Source: a bacterium (GTDB taxonomy: Bacteria > Acidobacteriota > Aminicenantia > Aminicenantales > Aminicenantaceae). From it: a stretch of 64,000 bases of DNA. The DNA lies in NCBI GenBank assembly GCA_018335295.1, contig JAGXKI010000001.1, positions 1-64,000 on the forward strand, in the 5' to 3' direction. Positions 35,877 to 46,300 of the stretch are shown piece after piece; within the stretch, counting starts at the first letter, position 1; each line of letters begins with the position of its first letter. The notes beneath the pieces are model-generated. The model did no database searches. It saw only the letters and a list, made by a program, of their open reading frames with translations, and was not told the DNA's origin. A program made the position numbers and the translations under genes.

Positions 35877-37485
35877 CGGTGGCGTTGTTTTCCACCCCTA
35901 TCAGACGGGAGGTTTTTATGATTCCTGGAGGAATGGAATCTTTTCGAAAAGGAAATATTTCACTGAAATGGATATATCCGATATCAGTCCCTTTGTTTCT
36001 CAGAGTTTTGACGGTTTCATCCACGATTCCCCAAGTGGATCCCCAACTGAGAAGATAGATGTCCGCTTTTTGATGGGGGTATATTTGGGGGGAAGACATT
36101 TCTTTAAGAAGCCCCTGCTCTTTGGATAATCTTTTTTCCACCATCTGGTTTCTTACTCGGGCGCTTTCAGTAATGTGTCCCTCCTCGGTGTGTTCATCAC
36201 TATCGGCATAAAGGACTTGATGGGGAGTTCCTGGTCGAATCCGGGGAGTGATTCCCGATGGAGTCATTTGATATCTGCGGTATTCATAGGGATTCATATT
36301 TTTTAGTTTTTCTTCTGAAAGAAATCCCTGTGGATCCGGATAAAGATTTTCCAGGTTTAATTTTTCCACCGTCCAGGATGAATCATTAAGATATTGATCT
36401 CCCAGAATTATAACCGGGCTGTGATATTTTTCTGCAAGATAAAAAGCCTTGTTTGTCAAATAAAAGGCCTCTTCGGCCGTAGATGGGGCCAAGAGACAGC
36501 GCGGAAATTCTCCGTGCCCTGCATGGGCGGCATAAAGTAAATCAGCCTGTTCAGTTCGGGTAGGAAAGCCCGTAGCTGGTGCCGGACGTTGGGCATTGAT
36601 GATCACAACAGGGGTTTCAGTCATCCCAGCCAGGCTGATTCCTTCCACCATCAAAGCCATGCCTCCCCCAGAAGTCGCCACCATAGCCCGAGCTCCACTA
36701 AAAAAAGCCCCGATGGCCATGTTGATGGCCGAAATCTCATCTTCAGCCTGCTCCACAATCAAGCCGTGCTGGTTCTTCCTGGATGCCAGAAACTCCATAA
36801 TGGTTGTGGCCGGAGACATAGGGTAAGCCGAATAAAAACGAAGGTTGGAAGCCAAAGCTCCCATCCCCATGGCTTCGCTTCCCGTGAGAATCATCCTGTT
36901 GGTTTGATCGGGATTTTTCAGATGATAGAAATGCTTTTCTTTACCGGCATTTTTGGTCTGTTTAAACCCAGCCTGAGCGCTTTTCTGATTGGCTTCGATA
37001 ATCTTCTTTCCTTTTTCTTGAAAGATTTTTTCCTGGATTTTATACAAAGAATCCAGAGGTATTCCCAATAAAGCCAGAAGGGCTCCCGAAGCCACACTAT
37101 TGGCCATTCTCGCATCTCCTCCTGTATTTTGGGCAATTTTTTGGAAAGAGACGGGAATGTACCTATTACCGGAAGGAGGGTTTCCTTTTATGGAATCTTC
37201 ATCATAGAGGATAGGGCCCTCAGTTTCTTCTTTGTGCAGGTCTAGGGTCTTTTCATCCAAACTTACCAGCAAATCCACCTGAGAGGAATGGCTGTGTATA
37301 GGATGGTTGGCTATGCGGATTTGAGAAAAATTGTGTCCTCCTCTAATTCGGGACCTCACATCCTGGTTGGTGAAGACCCAAAATCCTTTCTGGACAAATA
37401 TTTTTCCTAACAGGCCGCTGATCAGTTTCATTCCTTGCCCAGCCTCTCCACCGATTCTTATAGAAATGTCATTTTGTGGAGTCAT
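35863..37485 (-). CDS. 2-oxoacid:ferredoxin oxidoreductase, gamma-alpha fusion, 3' end truncated
   Basis: 540 residues. The N-terminal gamma domain (about 1-185) has GGEAGQGMKLISGLLG and SRIRGGHNFSQIR; the alpha domain follows (TGSEAMGMGAL near 202, SAYPMSPAT near 219, EQAEDEISAINMAIGA near 240, ATSGGGMALM near 264). It belongs to the KorA-type fused subunits that transfer acyl-CoA from 2-oxoglutarate or branched 2-oxoacids with ferredoxin as acceptor. The protein stops at GVENNATGAIL, where family members go on for about 30 residues after VENNATGQ. The lost tail and the lost beta subunit share one breakpoint near 35865-35880. Starts 31 bases after a phosphoribosyltransferase gene. Without a beta subunit the enzyme cannot work unless another copy exists. 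Confidence 0.85.
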   Translation of the reverse strand: MTPQNDISIRIGGEAGQGMKLISGLLGKIFVQKGFWVFTNQDVRSRIRGGHNFSQIRIANHPIHSHSSQVDLLVSLDEKTLDLHKEETEGPILYDEDSIKGNPPSGNRYIPVSFQKIAQNTGGDARMANSVASGALLALLGIPLDSLYKIQEKIFQEKGKKIIEANQKSAQAGFKQTKNAGKEKHFYHLKNPDQTNRMILTGSEAMGMGALASNLRFYSAYPMSPATTIMEFLASRKNQHGLIVEQAEDEISAINMAIGAFFSGARAMVATSGGGMALMVEGISLAGMTETPVVIINAQRPAPATGFPTRTEQADLLYAAHAGHGEFPRCLLAPSTAEEAFYLTNKAFYLAEKYHSPVIILGDQYLNDSSWTVEKLNLENLYPDPQGFLSEEKLKNMNPYEYRRYQMTPSGITPRIRPGTPHQVLYADSDEHTEEGHITESARVRNQMVEKRLSKEQGLLKEMSSPQIYPHQKADIYLLSWGSTWGIVDETVKTLRNKGTDIGYIHFSEIFPFRKDSIPPGIIKTSRLIGVENNATGAIL

Positions 37486-37516
37486 TTGTTTTCACTCCTT
37501 TGGAGTTGATTTTTAA

Positions 37517-38155
37517 TTAATGGGACTCTCTTTTCTCCCATTTGTTCATGATGTTGAGGACTTCAGAGTCCGGAACATCGTACCAATTCTTGTAGACTTG
37601 AGCTACAGCTTGAAAAAAAGAGGGAGTTTCCAGGATGATGGTTTCATTCACTAGACTTTCCATTTCCCTGGCCACTTTCTTCCCTGCAACCGGCACGGCT
37701 ACAATGAGTTTTTGAGGGTTTTTTTTCTGGCATAATTTTATGGCTGCTCTCATGGTGGAGCCCATGGCCAGCCCGTCATCGGTCAAGATAACCTTTCGTC
37801 CAGTTATTTGAGGCAGGGGTTTTCCTTGACGCAGGCTCTGGATTCTTCTTTGAATCTCTTCAATCTGAGTTTTTTTGACCCTTTTGATTTGCTGAGGAGA
37901 AATCCCCGAGCTCATGGGTTGGAGGAGAAAGGAGGATCCGTCTTCTGCGACAGCTCCAAAACCAGCTTCCGGATTATCCGGAAAAGGAAGTTTTCGGACG
38001 ATTACCAAAGAAAAACGGGCTCTCAGATGAACCGCCACCTCAAAACCCACTTCCACCCCCCCTTTGGGAATAGCTAAAACTAGAATTTCTTGGTTTTTGT
38101 ATTTTTCCAGGGCCTTTGCGAGTTTTTGGCCAGCTTCTTTTCTATCTTCAAACAT
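37517..38155 (-). CDS. phosphoribosyltransferase domain protein
   Basis: 212 residues. Phosphoribosyltransferase fold with VILTDDGLAMGSTMRAAI near 125-142 as the PRPP-binding loop and LAIPKGGVEVGFEVA near 27 as the flexible-loop region. The family is found near stress genes in many bacteria and lacks an assigned substrate; a role in nucleobase salvage is not implied. Starts at ATG 38155. First gene of a minus-strand group with the 2-oxoacid oxidoreductase, rubredoxin and superoxide reductase. Confidence 0.72.
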   Translation of the reverse strand: MFEDRKEAGQKLAKALEKYKNQEILVLAIPKGGVEVGFEVAVHLRARFSLVIVRKLPFPDNPEAGFGAVAEDGSSFLLQPMSSGISPQQIKRVKKTQIEEIQRRIQSLRQGKPLPQITGRKVILTDDGLAMGSTMRAAIKLCQKKNPQKLIVAVPVAGKKVAREMESLVNETIILETPSFFQAVAQVYKNWYDVPDSEVLNIMNKWEKRESH

Positions 38156-38413
38156 TTACAAAAAGACTGATTTCAAGAGGGGTTTCCAGAGGAGGAGGGA
38201 TCCCCCCTGTTCCTCCCACATTAACCCCTTTTGGTCAAGGCTCATACCCAAACTCATCCTATTAGAGAGCAAAAATTATGCCAAAAAATGATAAAAGAGG
38301 GATTTTGAAGAATAGATGCGCTAAGTTCCAGCAAAGTTTATGGAAATAAAAATAAAAGAAGAAAGTAGTTTTTTTTGTTTTGAAGAATAAGTCCCATTAA
38401 ACAGGACGCTGTT

Positions 38414-41251
38414 CTATGATTCAGAACTGGAAGTTCGTTTGGAGAGCTTTTGAAGGGCTTCCTGCAGTCGATGAAGAGCTTGAGCTGCCTTTTCAAACTG
38501 TTTCTGTCCTTGAAAACGGAGATAGTCCTCGAAGGCCTGGTTGGCTTTTTGGATTAATTTTTCAGAGGATATTTTTTTCTCTATCGATACTTCTTTTTCG
38601 GTAGGCAATTCTTTAGCCGTTTTTTCGAAAAGCCCTTTTAAAGCCTGGTCAAAAGTTTCAGCATAACTGAGATTATCCCCGTGCATGACTGCCACTAGAC
38701 GAAGTTCAGGGTAAGCCGCCGTTTCTGACTGAAGGTAGAGGGGTTCCACATAGATCAAAGTTTTTTCGATAGGAATAGCCAAAACATTTCCCCGGATGAC
38801 ATTGGACCCTCTCTGGTCCCACAGGGTAAGTTGACCAGAGAGGAACCGGTCCTGGTCTATTTTGGTTTCCACCTGCTGGGGACCCAGCATACGTTTTTCC
38901 TTAGGAAATTTATAAGCCAGAAAACGACCGTAATTTTGGGGGTCGCACATGCCAGCAATCCACCCAATAAGCACCTGTCTGTTTTTGGGGGTGAAAGGGA
39001 GAATGAGAACAAATTGAGGTTCATCGGAACCGGGAAGTTCCCACATGACATAGTAGGGCTCCACAGGTTGAACCTGATTGTAGTATTTTTCGGTCGCCCG
39101 GATCCAAAGGTCTTCCTGATTGTAAAAAACGGTGGGATCACTCATGTGATATTTGGCATAAACCAGCCCTTGGACTAAAAGCATGTCCGAGGGATAGCGG
39201 ACATGATTCAGGAGTTCTGGGGGCATTTGGGATTTCTTTTGAAAAAGCTCAGGAAATATTCGGTCCCAAACCTGGATCAAAGGGTCTTTGGGATCAAATA
39301 CATAAAAATTCACAGATCCCTCGTAAGCATCCACCACAACCTTGACGGAATTGCGGATATAATTTATCCCGTCCAGGTATTCTCCCACATTGGTGGACAA
39401 GCTTCGGGTTTGATTGCCCATTTTGTATTCGATGGTTTCTCTGGAAGAAAAAGCTTCGCTGTAGGGATATTGGGAAGAAGTGGTGTAACCGTCGAGTATC
39501 CAGTACAGTTTTCCATCAGCCAGAACGATGTAGGGATCATCATCAAAGTTAAGGAAAGGAGCCAGAGTTTTTATGCGTTCGGATATTTCTCTGCGGAACA
39601 GGATGCGACTTTGAGATGTGGGATAGTTGGAAAGAAAAAACCGGGTTCCATCAAATTTCCATCCAAAAAGAAATTTCCGCCAGATGTTTTTAAGAACCAC
39701 ACCTCCTTTGCCCTGGTAGCGGGTATAAACATTTTTTTCTCCACTGGGATAATCCAGTTCTTTTTCTCTAGTATTGGCCACCACATGAGAGTCGGTGAGT
39801 TCCCCATAGTATATTTGAGGTGTGGTGACTTCAAGCTCAGGATACTTGCTTTTAGGAGGGATATCTTTAACTAAAAGATTGGGTAAGCCGTCCGCGGTGA
39901 ACTCTCTGACTGGGGTCAGGGTGATTCCGTTTCCATGTGTGTATTTGAACCTTTTATTAACAAAAGTTTGGCTTTTTAAGGGAAGATTGGATAATTCAAG
40001 TTCCCTGGCGGAGACCATGACCTGACGGTATTCGTTGTTGAAGGTGTAACGGTCAATGTCCACATCTTTGAATTCGTAGTAGAGGCGGATTTCCTGGAAC
40101 TGCTTGTAAACAGCGTCCAAGGCTCTCCAGTCCCACAACCGAATGTTGGAGAAGATATTTTGATTCTGCTGGACCATTTGGGGAGTGAATTTTTCTGTGG
40201 CAGGATATTCTCTTTCTTCGACCACATGAAGTCTGAATCCCCTTCGAGTCATCTGGATGTTGTTTTCAATATAAGGCTTTTCGAAGGTGATCTCATTGGG
40301 TTCAACCCGAAGCCACTGAAAAAGTCCAGGAATGAGAGTTAAGATGATAAACCACAGCAAAAAGGTTCCCGCAACAGCTGAGCCCAGAACATAAACAGGA
40401 CTGCGCTGATGGGTGGTCCGTTTTTCCCACACATTTTTCAATCGGTTTCTCAGAGGAGGAATGAGCAGGATCAATCCTGCAAGGAGAGTTAGAATAATCA
40501 CCACAGTGTAAGCAGGGAGACGGATATGAACATCGGTCCAGCCGGGTCCTATGACCGTTCCCCAAGTGGAGTAGAGAAGATGAAAGCGGTTTAGATATTT
40601 TCCATAGGCCAAGATGAAAAAAAAGAAGGCTGTACCTAAGTAGAGGGTTTGATACAGTTTCCTTTGAGTTGTGGGGTCTGATTGGGGCAGCTGGATTTCG
40701 AATTGTTCCTGGCTAACCTTCAAGAAGAGAGCTGTAAAGGCGGTCCCAATGATGACTAAGGATAACAAAAGAAGGAGGGTGTAAAACTGATCTTGGAAAG
40801 GAAGGGAAAAAAGATAGAAGCCTGTATCCTTTGAAAGAATGGGATCCTGGAAACCGCTGGAAACCCGATGCCAGAATTTTAGAATAATTTCTCAGTTGGA
40901 AGCTCCCCAAATTCCCCCGATAAAAATTCCAAGGCCTCGGGGAATGATCCGGGTGAGTTTTTTATCTTTGGGGATAGGGAGAGTGAAAAGAAAAACTATC
41001 AGCCAACTAAACAAAGCTCCCCCTACAGCGAGCCCGGTTTGACTTAAAATCAAAGTCCAGAACCGCTGATTGTAGCCCAACGACTTGAACCAAAGCATAT
41101 CTCCCCAAAAATTAAGAAACCAGAAGAAAAAAACGATGAAAAAGAAAAGCAGGAATCCGAAAATCACAGTTCCTGATTTGTTTTTTTGAAACCCTTTGTA
41201 AATAATTAACCCCGAAAGGCTGAGCAGAAGAAGGATTAAAACAGTGTACAT
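38414..41251 (-). pseudogene. UPF0182 family membrane protein, interrupted by one in-frame TGA
   Basis: The frame from ATG 41251 (after GGGGAGAT) encodes 945 positions, the normal size of UPF0182. It begins with hydrophobic helices and FWFLNFWGDMLWFKSLGY, runs to IWGASN, meets TGA at 40892-40894 (codon 120) and continues in the same frame with EIILKFWHRVSSGFQDPIL, then DTGFYLFSLPF, a conserved UPF0182 block. Later DGYTTSSQYPYSE, GSVNFYVFDP and PSDMLLVQGL also match. The TGA stands where relatives usually have Trp (TGG), a single-base change. Downstream the frame is intact to 38414, so the change is recent or an error. A short hairpin at 38391-38407 follows the stop. Function of the family unknown. 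Confidence 0.82.
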
Positions 41252-41365
41252 CTTTATCTCCCCATATTTTTGGGTTATCATACACGAGGAATTCTTAAAT
41301 TGCAACTCATTCTTGTTCCATAGGAGATGGGAATGGAGTTACCAAAAGTTAAAATATTTTCAAAC

Positions 41366-41383
41366 TTGGCATGATTTTTGGAT
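41366..41383 (+). promoter_or_regulatory. candidate sigma-54 promoter of the baeRF7 gene
   Basis: TTGGCATGATTTTTGGAT: the -24 box TTGGCATG agrees with consensus TTGGCAYG and TTGGA lies at the -12 position with correct spacing. The predicted start near 41393 would leave only about ten bases before the ATG at 41404, overlapping the RBS, which weakens the call. Confidence 0.4.
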
Positions 41384-41403
41384 AAATTACAAAGGAGGTG
41401 CTT

Positions 41404-42552
41404 ATGGATAGATTAAGCAAGGATGGACTGACTCAATTGATGAAAAAACAACAGGGTTTATGTGTATCTATTTATATGCCCACCGAAAGAGCTGGAAGGG
41501 AAACCAGGCAAAATCCCATTCGGTTCAAAAATATGATGGGAGAAACGGAAAAACAGTTGAAAAAAGGAGGCGTTAAGTTTCAGGAGATTCAAAATTATCT
41601 CCAGCCTTTGCAAAGACTTCAGGACGATAATTATTTTTGGCTCAACCAGAGTGACGGATTGGCATTGTTTCTCTCTTCCCAAACCTATTCCTATTACCGC
41701 CTTCCTTTTCGATTCAACGAATTGGTGGTGGTGAACTACCGATTCCACATCAAACCTCTTTTGCCCTTGCTCAGCGAGGAAAAATTTTATATCCTGGCTT
41801 TGAGCCAGAATGATATAAAGCTTTTTCAAGGGACAAGATTCACCATAAATGAAATAGAATTGGAGGGAGTACCTAAAAACATTTCCGAAGCCCTAGGTTA
41901 TGATAACCTTCAAAAGCAACTGCTTTTTCATCCAGAGGCTTCTGTAGGCAAGGATAAGCAGTGGAATAAGTTCCACGGTCATGGGGGAGGACCTGAGAAA
42001 GAAAAAGATTTTATCCTTCAATTCTTTCGCAAAGTCAATGAGGGGGTTTATGAAAGATTGAAAGAGGAAACCGTTCCACTAGTACTGGCCGGAGTGGATT
42101 ATCTTTTACCTCTTTACAGAGAAGTCAACACCTATTCGAATTTGTTGGAAGAAGGAATCGAAAAAAATACTCAAAATATGAAAGAGTCAGAGCTGCATGC
42201 GCAGGCCTGGAAAGTGGTGGAGCCGGCTTTTCTAAAAGCCCAGAAGGAAGCTTTGGAGGAATACCATCAGCTGGTGGGAACAGGACACACTTCCCAACAC
42301 ATAGAGGATATTGTACCGGCAAGTTATTACGGAAGAGTTGGGATTCTTTTTGTTTCCCGAGGCGCTCAAATATGGGGAAAATATAATCCGGATAAAAATG
42401 AGGTGATCAAAGAAGAGTCTTCGACTCCCCAGAATGAAGATTTGCTGGATTTCGCTGCTCTTCATACTCTCCTCAGAGGAGGAAGAGTGTATGTTGTGGA
42501 ACCAGACAAAGTTCCTCAAGGAGGATCCACAGCCGCTATCTATCGGTTTTAA
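41404..42552 (+). CDS. baeRF family 7 release-factor-like protein
   Basis: 382 residues from ATG 41404, with AGGAGGTG ideally placed; a GTG two codons earlier is inside that RBS. CVSIYMPTERAGRETRQNPI near 22, FWLNQSDGLALFL near 76, RFHIKPLLPLL near 111 and FYILALSQNDIKLF near 125 match the bacterial archaeo-eukaryotic release factor family 7. The C-terminal domain (RVGILFVSRGAQIWG, DLLDFAALHTLLRGGRVYVV) is eL30/eRF1 domain 3-like. Such proteins are predicted to act at the ribosome, but none of this family has a proven role. Next gene is a hibernation factor, 121 bases downstream. Confidence 0.75.
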   Translation: MDRLSKDGLTQLMKKQQGLCVSIYMPTERAGRETRQNPIRFKNMMGETEKQLKKGGVKFQEIQNYLQPLQRLQDDNYFWLNQSDGLALFLSSQTYSYYRLPFRFNELVVVNYRFHIKPLLPLLSEEKFYILALSQNDIKLFQGTRFTINEIELEGVPKNISEALGYDNLQKQLLFHPEASVGKDKQWNKFHGHGGGPEKEKDFILQFFRKVNEGVYERLKEETVPLVLAGVDYLLPLYREVNTYSNLLEEGIEKNTQNMKESELHAQAWKVVEPAFLKAQKEALEEYHQLVGTGHTSQHIEDIVPASYYGRVGILFVSRGAQIWGKYNPDKNEVIKEESSTPQNEDLLDFAALHTLLRGGRVYVVEPDKVPQGGSTAAIYRF

Positions 42553-42673
42553 CGAAAGGGAGACAAGAAAACCTATGTTTGGTTGTTCGGAATGAGATTT
42601 TCGGTATAAAAAGCAAAAAACAATGTTATATGTCCTATTCTATTCCATAAAAATGAGATAAGGAGGATGAATC

Positions 42674-43303
42674 ATGCAGGAACCTCTGGAAATTTCTTTT
42701 CGAGGTGTGAAAAAAAACAAAGATATGGAAGATTTGATCCAGAAAGAAATAGAAAAACTGGAAAGAGTCTGTGATTCAATAATTCGGGCCCACATTTCTG
42801 TGGAATCTCCACAAAAGCATCAGGAAACAGGAAATCCTTATCGTGTGAGAATCAGCATTTCTGTGCCTCGAAATCCTGAGTTAGTAGCCGTTCAGGAACC
42901 AGGAGAAGAAGACATGCATAAGCCCCTTCATGCGGTCATAAAAAGTACTTTTAAAAAAAGCCGGAGACAGTTAAAAAAATACATGGCGAAACGGAAGAGA
43001 GAAGTGAAATCTCATCCCCATGAGCAACCCAATGCCATCGTGGTGAAGATATTTAAAGACCAAGGGTATGGTTTTTTGAAGAATTTGGAGGGAAAGGAAG
43101 TTTATTTTCACAAGAACAGTGTACTAAGGGGGGGATTTGATTCTTTGGAGATAGGTACAGGAGTTCATTATATTGAAGAAGAAGGGGAGAAAGGACCCCA
43201 GGCAAGCACTGTGCGGATTGTAGACAAACCCGGAGTTCGAGCATCCAAAGTAAAGAAAAAACCTTTTTTTCCTGAGGGTTGGGAACCCCAAAGGGAAGAA
43301 TAA
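42674..43303 (+). CDS. HPF/RaiA hibernation factor fused to a cold-shock domain
   Basis: 209 residues. The HPF/RaiA (sigma-54 modulation) domain spans about 1-105 (LEISFRGVKKNKDMEDLI, RVRISISVP), then a Lys/Arg-rich linker (SRRQLKKYMAKRKRE), then a cold-shock domain (about 115-180) with IVVKIFKDQGYGFLKN and VYFHKNSVL as RNP-like motifs. The first domain would bind the decoding groove of the 30S subunit; the cold-shock domain replaces the ribosome-dimerising tail of long HPF. AAGGAGG precedes the ATG. Downstream of baeRF7. Confidence 0.85.
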   Translation: MQEPLEISFRGVKKNKDMEDLIQKEIEKLERVCDSIIRAHISVESPQKHQETGNPYRVRISISVPRNPELVAVQEPGEEDMHKPLHAVIKSTFKKSRRQLKKYMAKRKREVKSHPHEQPNAIVVKIFKDQGYGFLKNLEGKEVYFHKNSVLRGGFDSLEIGTGVHYIEEEGEKGPQASTVRIVDKPGVRASKVKKKPFFPEGWEPQREE

Positions 43304-43391
43304 AAAAGTTTTCATAAAGCGTCTCTTTTTTAGAAAGGGGAGGCTGGTCAGATAAAAATGAAAGCAAAGGTGAGTTTATAGGAAGAAGGGG

Positions 43392-46300
43392 ATGCCTAAA
43401 CTTTTTATAAACAGAAGAGCGTTTTTATCTTTATTCATTGGACTCTGGGTAGTGTTGATAATGGTTCCTTTGAGTGGACAATATTTTGGCCGAAATAAAG
43501 TTCAGTATGACACATTCAATTTCAAAGTGATGCACACCAAGCACTTTGATATTTATTTTTATCCAAAGGAAAGAAATATCGCTCAACACGCAGCTCGGAT
43601 TTCTGAAAGATGGTATGCCCGGTTGTCACGCATCCTGGACCATGATCTGAAAGGGCGGCAGATATTGATCATTTATTCCAGTGCGCCTCATTTCCAGCAA
43701 ACCACGGCCATTCCGGGCATGATCGGAGAGGGAACCGGAGGGGTGACCGAAATGTTAAAACGCCGGATTGTCCTTCCCTTGGCTGCTTCTTTAAAGGAAA
43801 CAAACCATGTGATCGGTCACGAACTTGTTCATGCTTTCCAGTTTGACCTCACTTCCCAAAGTCACTCTCCCTATGCCCGAGCAGCTCCTTCAGCGAGGAG
43901 GCTTCCCTTGTGGTTTATGGAAGGTTTGGCCGAGTATTTATCTCTGGGCCCCCAAGATCCTCACACAGCGATGTGGATGAGGGATGCTCTTCAAAAAGAT
44001 AGAGTGCCTTCCATTAAGAAATTGACGAATACCCGCCGCTACTTTCCCTACCGATATGGACAGTCCTTATGGGCCTACATCACCGGAGAATTTGGAGATG
44101 AGGTGGTGGAAACCATTATGAAAGGAGTGAGCCGGACCGGAGATTATGAAGCGGTCATCCAAAAAGTCACAGGGGCTTCTATGGAAGAGTTATCCAAAGG
44201 TTGGAAAAACTCTTTAAAGAAAAACTATAAGCCTTTAAAGGAACAGACTCAAATCAAAACTCCTTCCGGTCGTTTGCTCATTGAAGGTACCAAGGAGAAT
44301 CAACTGAATGTTTCTCCTTCCATAAGTCCCCAGGGGGAAAATTTGGTCTTTCTTTCCACCAAAAACCTCTTTTCCATAGACATGTACCTTGCAGATGCTC
44401 AGAGTGGAGAAATCAAGAAAAGGCTGACTAAGACCGCCGTTAACCCTCATTTTGAGAGCCTTCAGTTTATAAAATCTTCAGGAAGCTGGGATAAACAGGG
44501 AGAACGTTTTGTGTTTGGAGCTGTGAGCCGAGGAGACCCTGTTCTTTCTGTTTTCGATATAAAAAAGAATCATGTGATAAAGGAAGTGAAGTTTCCGGAA
44601 TTAGGGGAAATTTTAAACCCCAGTTGGTCCCCGGATGGGAAAAACATCGTTTTTTCAGCATTAGTGGGCGGGATCACTGACCTTTTTATATATAATTTGG
44701 AAAAAGGGAGCCTGAGAAAACTGACCGATGATCCTTATGCTGATCTATATCCTTCCTGGTCTCCTGATGGACGAAGGATTGCTTTTGTGACAGACCGGTT
44801 CAGTACCAGTCTTACTGAATTGAATATAGGAAATTACGAAATGGCCCTGTTTGACCTTAAATCCCAAAAAACTCAAAAAATTTCCACTTTTCCCGAGGCC
44901 AAAAATATCAACCCTCAATGGTCCCGAGATTCTGAGAGCATATATTTTCTTTCTGACCGAAACGGCATCTCCAACATCTACAGGGCGGATTTAAGTAAGG
45001 GAGAAATCTATCAGATCACCAATTTGTATACGGGAGTCAGTGGAATCACAGGTTTGAGTCCGGCGATTTCTGTAGCGAAAGAGAATGGGGATTTGGTTTA
45101 TTCTCTTTATGAGGATGGAAAATACAGCCTTTACAGCATTTCTTCTTCAGAACTGGCTCGAATGGAAAAACCTGTAACTCGTTTTGAAAGATTGAACCCT
45201 TCTGTTTTACCTCCCAGAGATCAACCCCGTGGGGATGTGGCTGAGCTTATCCGGAATCCTCTGTATGGTCTTCCCCGGACTCAGAAGTATGAAACAAACG
45301 ACTACAATCCTAAATTAACTCTGGATTATGTCGCTCCTCCTCAGGTAGCCATAGGAGTGGACCGGTTTGGAACTTATGGTGGGGGAGGGATCGCCATGTT
45401 TTTCAGCGATGTCCTGGGCTACCACAGTTTATCCACTATGGCTCAGGTAAGTTCTCGGATACAGGATTCTTCGGCTCTGGTGGGTTATCAGTACAGCAAG
45501 TACCGCTGGAATTTAGGAGCGGTGGTCCAGAGAATTCCTTATGTAACCGGGGGATACTCTCGGAGTATTGATCAAGTACAAGGAGAACTGGCATCCATAG
45601 AAAGGGAGTACATTTTCCGACAGGTGAATTACCAGGTTCAGGGTTTGGCCTCCTACCCTTTCAACCAGGTGAATCGATTCGAACTCTCTGCAGGGTATCG
45701 TTTTCTCAATTTTGATAGAGAAGTCTACAAACGGGCTTATTCCCTGGTTAGCGGGATTCAGCTTCTCCGAGAAAAACAGGAGCTTTCGGCCCCCCAGAGT
45801 CTTCATTTCGGTACGGCCCAAGCCGCCTTTGTCTACGACAGTTCCTTTTTTGGAGCCACCAGCCCTATTCTGGGGCAGAGGTACCGGTTCGAAGTTTCTC
45901 CATACATTGGAACTTTAACCTACCAAAACATTCTCGGGGATTACCGACGTTATTTTATGCCTTTACGTCCTTTCACTCTGGCTTTTCGGTTCCTTCATTA
46001 CGGAAGGTATGGAAAGGATGCGGAAGATGAACGGTTGTACCCGTTGTTTTTAGGCTACCAGAGCCTGGTAAGGGGATACAACAGAGGGTCTTTCAGTGCG
46101 GAAGAATGTGGGAGTGCAGAAAATTGTTATGTCTTTGATCGATTGTTTGGGAGTAAGATGATGGTATTCAATGCGGAACTTCGTTTTCCAGTGTTTAAGG
46201 TTATCGGTATAGGAGAAGGGTATTATGGAGTATTTCCTCTGGAGTTCAATGCTTTTTTTGACAGCGGGATAGCCTGGAAAAATAGGGATAAAGCTTGGTT

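Noticed and set aside
40892-40894. UGA as a selenocysteine codon in UPF0182
   Set aside because: The family has no selenocysteine tradition, relatives favour Trp near here, and I see no obvious stem-loop placed like a bacterial SECIS element directly after the codon.
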